From Crocodylus rhombifer (lineage: Eukaryota; Chordata; Crocodylia; Crocodylidae): a DNA stretch of 64,000 nucleotides. Below, piece after piece: positions 59,454-64,000 of the stretch. Each line of letters opens with the position of its first letter. Within the stretch, counting starts at the first letter, position 1. The notes below the pieces were generated by a model, which was not told the origin of the DNA, did no database searches, and saw only the letters and a list, made by a program, of their open reading frames with translations. A program made the translations under genes and the position numbers. The DNA lies in the NCBI GenBank assembly GCA_038503035.1, contig JAVSML010019084.1, positions 55,282 to 119,281 on the forward strand. The letters run 5' to 3'.

Positions 59454-59520
59454 TAGTGCTTCTCAATCAGGGTGATGCCAAATGCTGTGGAGGGTGCTGA
59501 GAGTTAAACACAGGCTCAGG
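59454..59520. mobile_element. Possible hAT left end
   Basis: The string TAGTGCTTCTCAATCAGGGT resembles the CAGTGGTTCTCAACCAGGGT terminus of the element at 25039. No matching right end was found. Confidence 0.3.
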
Positions 59521-59775
59521 CTTGTCCCTGCTCAAATAATCCCCCAGTCCCACTTCCCAGCCCCTCTACAAGGAGGTAAGCACTGTAAAATATAAATTCA
59601 TTTTTGAAGTTGGGTACCCCTTAATTTACAAAAGTTATGAGGAAGGGCCTTAATCCCAAACAGCTTGTTTAGTAGATGGAGGGTAAGAAAGGGAGGGAAG
59701 ATTTTATGGTAAAGGACATTTGCCCATTGAATGTTCACATGGGCAGTTGAGGAAACTAGTTACTGTCCCCCAGTC

Positions 59776-60060
59776 AGTGCCATAGCAACACAGTTTGGTG
59801 CCCAGGGCAAAGCCCACAGCAGCAGCCTGCCCTCTCCCTGTGCATAGATCTAGGGGGCACGTGCCCCTTACCCAGGAGTGCATGCAGTGGCAGGAGCTGC
59901 CCTTCCCCTGTTCCTGTGCCTCTTCAAATGAGTTGCTTGTGGCTCAGTCCCACACCCCACCCCAGCTGGGCAGCACCTGTTGGTGCCTCTCCACTTCAGT
60001 GCCTGGGGTGGTTGCCCCGCTCGCTCCCCCAACTTGCTGCAGCACAGCCCCCAGGTACTG
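59776..60060. repeat. GC-rich repeat-like segment, class unknown
   Basis: It starts near cagtgccatagcaacacagt. It carries ggtgcccagggca near the left and the complementary-type tgcctggggtg near the right (about 60000). Composition changes sharply from the flanks. I believe it is a dispersed repeat, but there is no second copy in this window to prove it. The 98-codon ORF is incidental. Confidence 0.3.
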
Positions 60061-60261
60061 TTTGAGAATGTTTTATTTACCATTTGTATAACTGTGCAAA
60101 TCCTTTGTTCCTTTTTTCCTTAATGAAGTTTTCTTTGTTTCATATGTAGCATGAAAGTATTGTGTAATGATGGAATGCAGGAAAAGCATTTACTGACCTG
60201 GGAACATCTTAGTGGAGCTATTGACATTTTGTTAAATTTTCAGCGGGATAATAGCTGAAGA

Positions 60262-61470
60262 ATTACACAGAATCATGGAATCACAGAAAGTTAGGGTTGG
60301 AAGGGACCTCAGGAGGTCACCTAGTCCAACCTCCTGCTCAAAACAGGACCATCCCCATCTAGATTATCCCAGCCAAGGCTTTGTCTAGCTGGGTTTTGAA
60401 AACCTCCAAGGATGGAGCTTCCACTATGGATGTGCAAGCGGGCCCTATTCAATTCGGATTCAGATTTGGCTCGAATCAGGAACAGTGATTTGATTCATTG
60501 CTTTGGATCACTATCCCTGATTTGATTCAGTCGAATCTAATTCTGAAGATTCAATGCTGATTCAGAGAATTAGTGATTCGGCCATAGACACAGCTTTAAA
60601 AGTTTCTTCTACTTACCTGGGGGGAGCACCCCTGTGCCCCCCTGGCTTGGCAATCGACAATGGGGGGATCCCAGGTGCCCCCCTGACTCAGGAGGCACCA
60701 GTTGTCGAGCTGGTGGGATGTGGGCCCCTGCATGCTCCCCTGCAGACCCAGAAGTGCTTCTGGTTCACTTCCGGGTCTGCTGCTGAGCACTCTGGGAAGC
60801 CCCCCATACTTCTGTGGGACACTCCATGTGCCCCAGCATTGTAGCTTTCATGAGCCGCCTGCTACCTGGAGGTATGTAGAAAAAATATTTAAAGCTGTGT
60901 CTATGTCCGAATCACCAAATCTTTCTGAATCTCTCTGAACCAATTCAGAGGGTTCCAATTCGATTAGGAGAGATTAAATGGTCCTCTGATTCAGTTCAGA
61001 TTTGGAGATTCAGCCATTGAATCAGACTGAATCTCCACCGAATCGAATCACGGACCGAAGCTTCGCACAGCCCTAGCTTCCACCTCCTCTCTAGGTAACT
61101 GGTTCCAGTGTTTAACTACCCCCCTAGTGAGAATTTTTTTTCCTAATATCTAACCTAAATTTCCCTTGCTGCAACTTGTTCTGTCATCTGCCACTATTGA
61201 GAACAGTCTTGCTCCACCCTCTTTTGAACCCCTCTTCAGGTAGTTGAAGGCTTCTATTATGTCCCCTCTCAGTCTCCTCTTCTTTAGAATAAACCCAGTT
61301 CCCTCAGTCTTTCCTTATGAGTCATGTGCCCCAACCCCCTCACCATTTGTGTTGCTCTCTGCTAGACTCTCTCCAATTTGTCCATATCCTTTCTGTAGTG
61401 GGGGCCTAAACCTGGACACAGTACTCCAGATGTGGCCTCACCAGTGCTGAATAGAGGGGAATGTTGCAAC
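60262..61470 (-). mobile_element. CR1 LINE, minus strand, split by a hAT insertion
   Basis: The left part (60262-60424) opens with the antisense CR1 tail (cagaatcatggaatcacaga) and the ggttggaagggacctcagga block. The right part (61076-61470) resumes at cttccacctcctctctaggt and continues through the antisense of the RT C-terminal region (ccctctcagtctcctcttct; cagtactccagatgtggcct). Removing the hAT and one copy of its target duplication restores a continuous CR1. Frames are broken and the 5' part is missing. Confidence 0.9.
60425..61075. mobile_element. hAT-like element inserted in CR1, exact 8-bp target duplication
   Basis: The left end is degenerate (TATGGATGTGCAAGC). The right end ends GCTTCGCACAGCCCTA, the inverse of TAGGGCTGTGCGAAGC. 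The 8-bp duplication gcttccac is exact at 60417-60424 and 61076-61083. Both flanks are rich in gattcag, cgaatc and gattcgg words, giving a partly palindromic structure shared with 13190-13751. The GC-rich centre (about 60620-60850) contains incidental ORFs of up to 96 codons. The termini are related to family A at 32 and 36 kb (AGGGCTGTGC), but the sub-terminal sequence differs, so this is a sister family. Confidence 0.88.
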
Positions 61471-64000
61471 ATGCATTTTTCTCTCCCCGTTCCAAAGGAC
61501 CATTACAATAAATATGATCTCTCACATGCAGACCAAATGCTCTGCCTTGCTGGAGCACAACCCATCTGAGAATCTCAAAAAAATTTCAGGCCTGAGAGAA
61601 TTCCCCATCTTGCCTGCCTGAGCCAACAGAAGGCAAAGCAAAATCAGATGAAATATAGTCAATTTGTGCTGCCTCAGTCTCCTACTTCCCATGCTGGCCT
61701 TGACATCTCTAGGTTTGCAATTTCTATGTTGCTTTATATTTCTTTGCATCCCCTTGAGTACACCTAGGTGGACATTTGGGCTTTTCTATTTATTCCAAAA
61801 CTTCTTCCTTCTTCCCACTCCCTGTCTTTAGCCTCTTCTCCCTTTCATTCCTGCAGGTCCCTCTTTGTTTCTCTTTGTCCTGGCCAAAGGGCATTTGCCA
61901 AACCTGCCTCCCTTGGCTGTTACTATACTCTTAGTGTCCATTTCTTTAGAGCACTGAACTGCCCTATGCATTCATTGTGGATTCAAGTCAGACATTTTCT
62001 TACTTGTGAGGCAGACCTCAATTCCATTCCTGTATCTCCTCCCTCCTCACTGCTCTGATGTAGCCATCTCTCCATCACCTTTACATTGCCTCTCATATCC
62101 CCTGTTCCACATGGAACCATCTCTTTAATTTCCCATGTATTCTGTGATTCCCGGCTCTGTTTTCACACCCTTTCCCAGAGCCCTCCAAAACTGAAAATGT
62201 TTCTGCAGGCCACGCTATACAACCAAGGAGAACATCAGCATCATATCATGTTGCTGTCTGTGATATAACTGGATATTATTCAGAAGCTATCATGTTAGAC
62301 AACCTGAGAAATATAATTGAGTGTCATGCCTCGGTTACTCAGGCAACGACAGTTTGAGACGGGAAGTGAAGAGTTCCACTCTCCTCCTCTATTACTGACT
62401 ATATGGTAGCTATTTTAACAGCTACACAGCAAAATATTTTGGAAAGGGAAATCAAGAAGGTTGTAGCCAGCTGGAACTGAAATGGGGATTTAGTTCAACA
62501 AAATATAATTTCCTTGAGCTGGATTTTGCCCAAGGCAGTAGGAGCAGCACCCTTGCTTTTGCAAAAAATGCCAATAGATTGTTGAATGATTACCAGTGGT
62601 TAGGGCCGTGGGGTTGTCTCTTACAAAAGATGTCCCCAGAAGTACTGTGACCTAGTGCCATGCTGGGACAGCGATTTACCAAATGCAGAGGGAACAGTGC
62701 CACATTCTGAATCACCACTATTTTCTACAGCAACAAGGTGTGAACCCAAGGGTCAGTTGGGGACATGGCCCCAGTATTCTGGCCAGATTCCATTCTTTGC
62801 AATTATATTCTGTGGCCTTTAAATTCCCCTGGCAGTCAGATGGATGTAGCATTTCTGTTCTAAACTTTTCCACAAAAATGCTGTGAGTTGCCTCATCCCT
62901 TCCCAGAGGAAATTGCATTTTAGTGTCCAGTAAAGTCAATCCGGTATATGGAAAGATCAGAAAAACTCATTGGGACCCTTTAAGGGAAAGGCCATTTTGA
63001 AATGTAAGTTGATAGTAAAATTCCTTTTAGTTTTACTGTTGGCATTATCAGGGCCAATGTACTGTACTTATTATTAGGGTAGAGGTCTCCTTGTGGTGTT
63101 GTTATGGAGGAAGTGCTGACAGTAAGCATATTACATTTATTAAGCCATAAAGTTGTCTGCACCAGGTAACTGATTTAGGATTTTGTTCCTCTATCCTCCT
63201 CTCCCTGTCCTGTGGTTCTCTACTGCCTCCTCATACCCACGCAGCCTCTTATTCTACAGGAGAAGCAAAATATCTGCTGTCTTCCAAAAATACATGTTAT
63301 TATTTATTGTTAGAATTAATGATTAACCTCCATCTAGCTGCCTCACTCGTGAAGCAGTGTGTGAAAGAATGTTCTTGTAAATAACCTAGAAGTTCCTTCC
63401 CTCTGGGAGTACTGCAGAAGCAGGACTCGCTGGCCTTGTGGTTAATCCTCTGTGCTGCCCAGAAAAGTTTAGAGATAGAATCTGAATTTGAATCCCTTAA
63501 ACCATTCTGTCTCCAAGACTCAGGGCGAGAATTAGGAGCAGTGACCGAGAAGTGAAAATCTCTGTATCCCATTTGCAGTCCCCTGAGCCATCCCCAGTTC
63601 TTCACTTTTGAGAAAAAACGAGCAGAATTTCACATGTACATAGAGATGTGCACACATGGTCAGTGATAAGAACATTGTGCTGCAGAGACAGATAGGCATG
63701 CAGTCACAGTGCATAGGATATGGATCTGCAGTTATGTACCGATATAGATAAGCACAGGCAGACAGGATGCAGGTATGCATATGTTCTAACTGCATGTATA
63801 CTTGTGGGCAAGGCATGCACATTCTGACAGGCACAGACATATTCTCTTAATAATCTGTTCACATGAACACGTGGCATCTCTAGGCTTTCGTACTGACACA
63901 TGCATGCATAGAAACACTCTCCTCCCATCCCCTTGACAGATGCTTCCTGATAGACACACAGTCTGATGTGATCCCACAGTCATGCACAGGCATAGTGTTT
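61471..64000. other. About 2.5 kb of mostly unique sequence, no gene recognised
   Basis: Short ORFs of up to 102 codons on both strands show no known family. The last 350 bp are enriched in degenerate caca, gaca and gcatg words, perhaps an old decayed simple repeat. Confidence 0.35.

Noticed and set aside
63640..64000. CRISPR-like or satellite array from recurring gcatg and caca words
   Set aside because: There is no fixed repeat length or spacer pattern, only degenerate simple sequence in a eukaryotic context.

Overview
This window looks like non-coding vertebrate nuclear DNA, most likely from a crocodilian (a turtle or another archosaur-line reptile is less likely). The basis is repeat content: many CR1-clade LINE fragments whose 3' ends carry the CTATGAATCTATGA-type tail, many non-autonomous hAT-like DNA transposons with 8-bp target-site duplications, one TA-flanked mariner-like MITE and two related solo LTRs. 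Two 10-N gaps (13555-13564 and 38610-38619) show this is draft assembly. No bacterial or viral gene organisation is present. I found no open reading frame that I can defend as a host gene or exon. The longer ORFs lie either in LINE remains or in GC-rich transposon interiors. The window therefore reads as an intergenic region or a very long intron.

Layout, left half. A minus-strand CR1-clade LINE (1148-2380) is followed by a 2.58-kb hAT-like element (3867-6446), a plus-strand CR1 3' end (7010-7706) abutting a short MITE (7723-8191), and another TIR element (8835-9278). A mostly unique stretch runs to 13.2 kb, then come a gap-containing hAT fragment (13190-13751), two AT-rich inverted-repeat elements (14.4-14.8 kb and 16.0-16.5 kb), a 1-kb hAT-like element (17916-18960), a hairpin-rich mariner-like MITE (20038-20439), a solo LTR (21958-23009), small MITEs, a hAT with a perfect TSD (25039-25342), a second copy of the 7.7-kb MITE (26144-26543) and an internally deleted CR1 (26945-27640).

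Layout, right half. About 3.3 kb of unique AT-rich sequence leads to a hAT-inside-hAT nest (31802-33325), a minus-strand CR1 (35783-36240) and a second copy of the inner hAT family (36517-37682). The interior of that second copy is an alternating-orientation repeat array. The longest CR1 copy (42985-45456) keeps traces of an ORF1 esterase, an endonuclease and part of a reverse transcriptase, and ends in an inverted copy of its own sequence (45457-45552). A minus-strand solo LTR follows (45633-46431), then a hAT-like element (48129-49036), smaller hATs, a GC-rich foldback element (51068-51850), long unique stretches, a (TA)22 microsatellite, and a CR1 split by a hAT with an exact 8-bp TSD (60262-61470).

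There is no gene network to describe. The interest lies in transposon structure: self-inverted LINE sequence, transposon interiors built of hairpins, nested insertions that give relative dating, and an unmerged contig overlap at the second gap. All family names rest on reading terminal sequences and target-site duplications by eye, with no database search.
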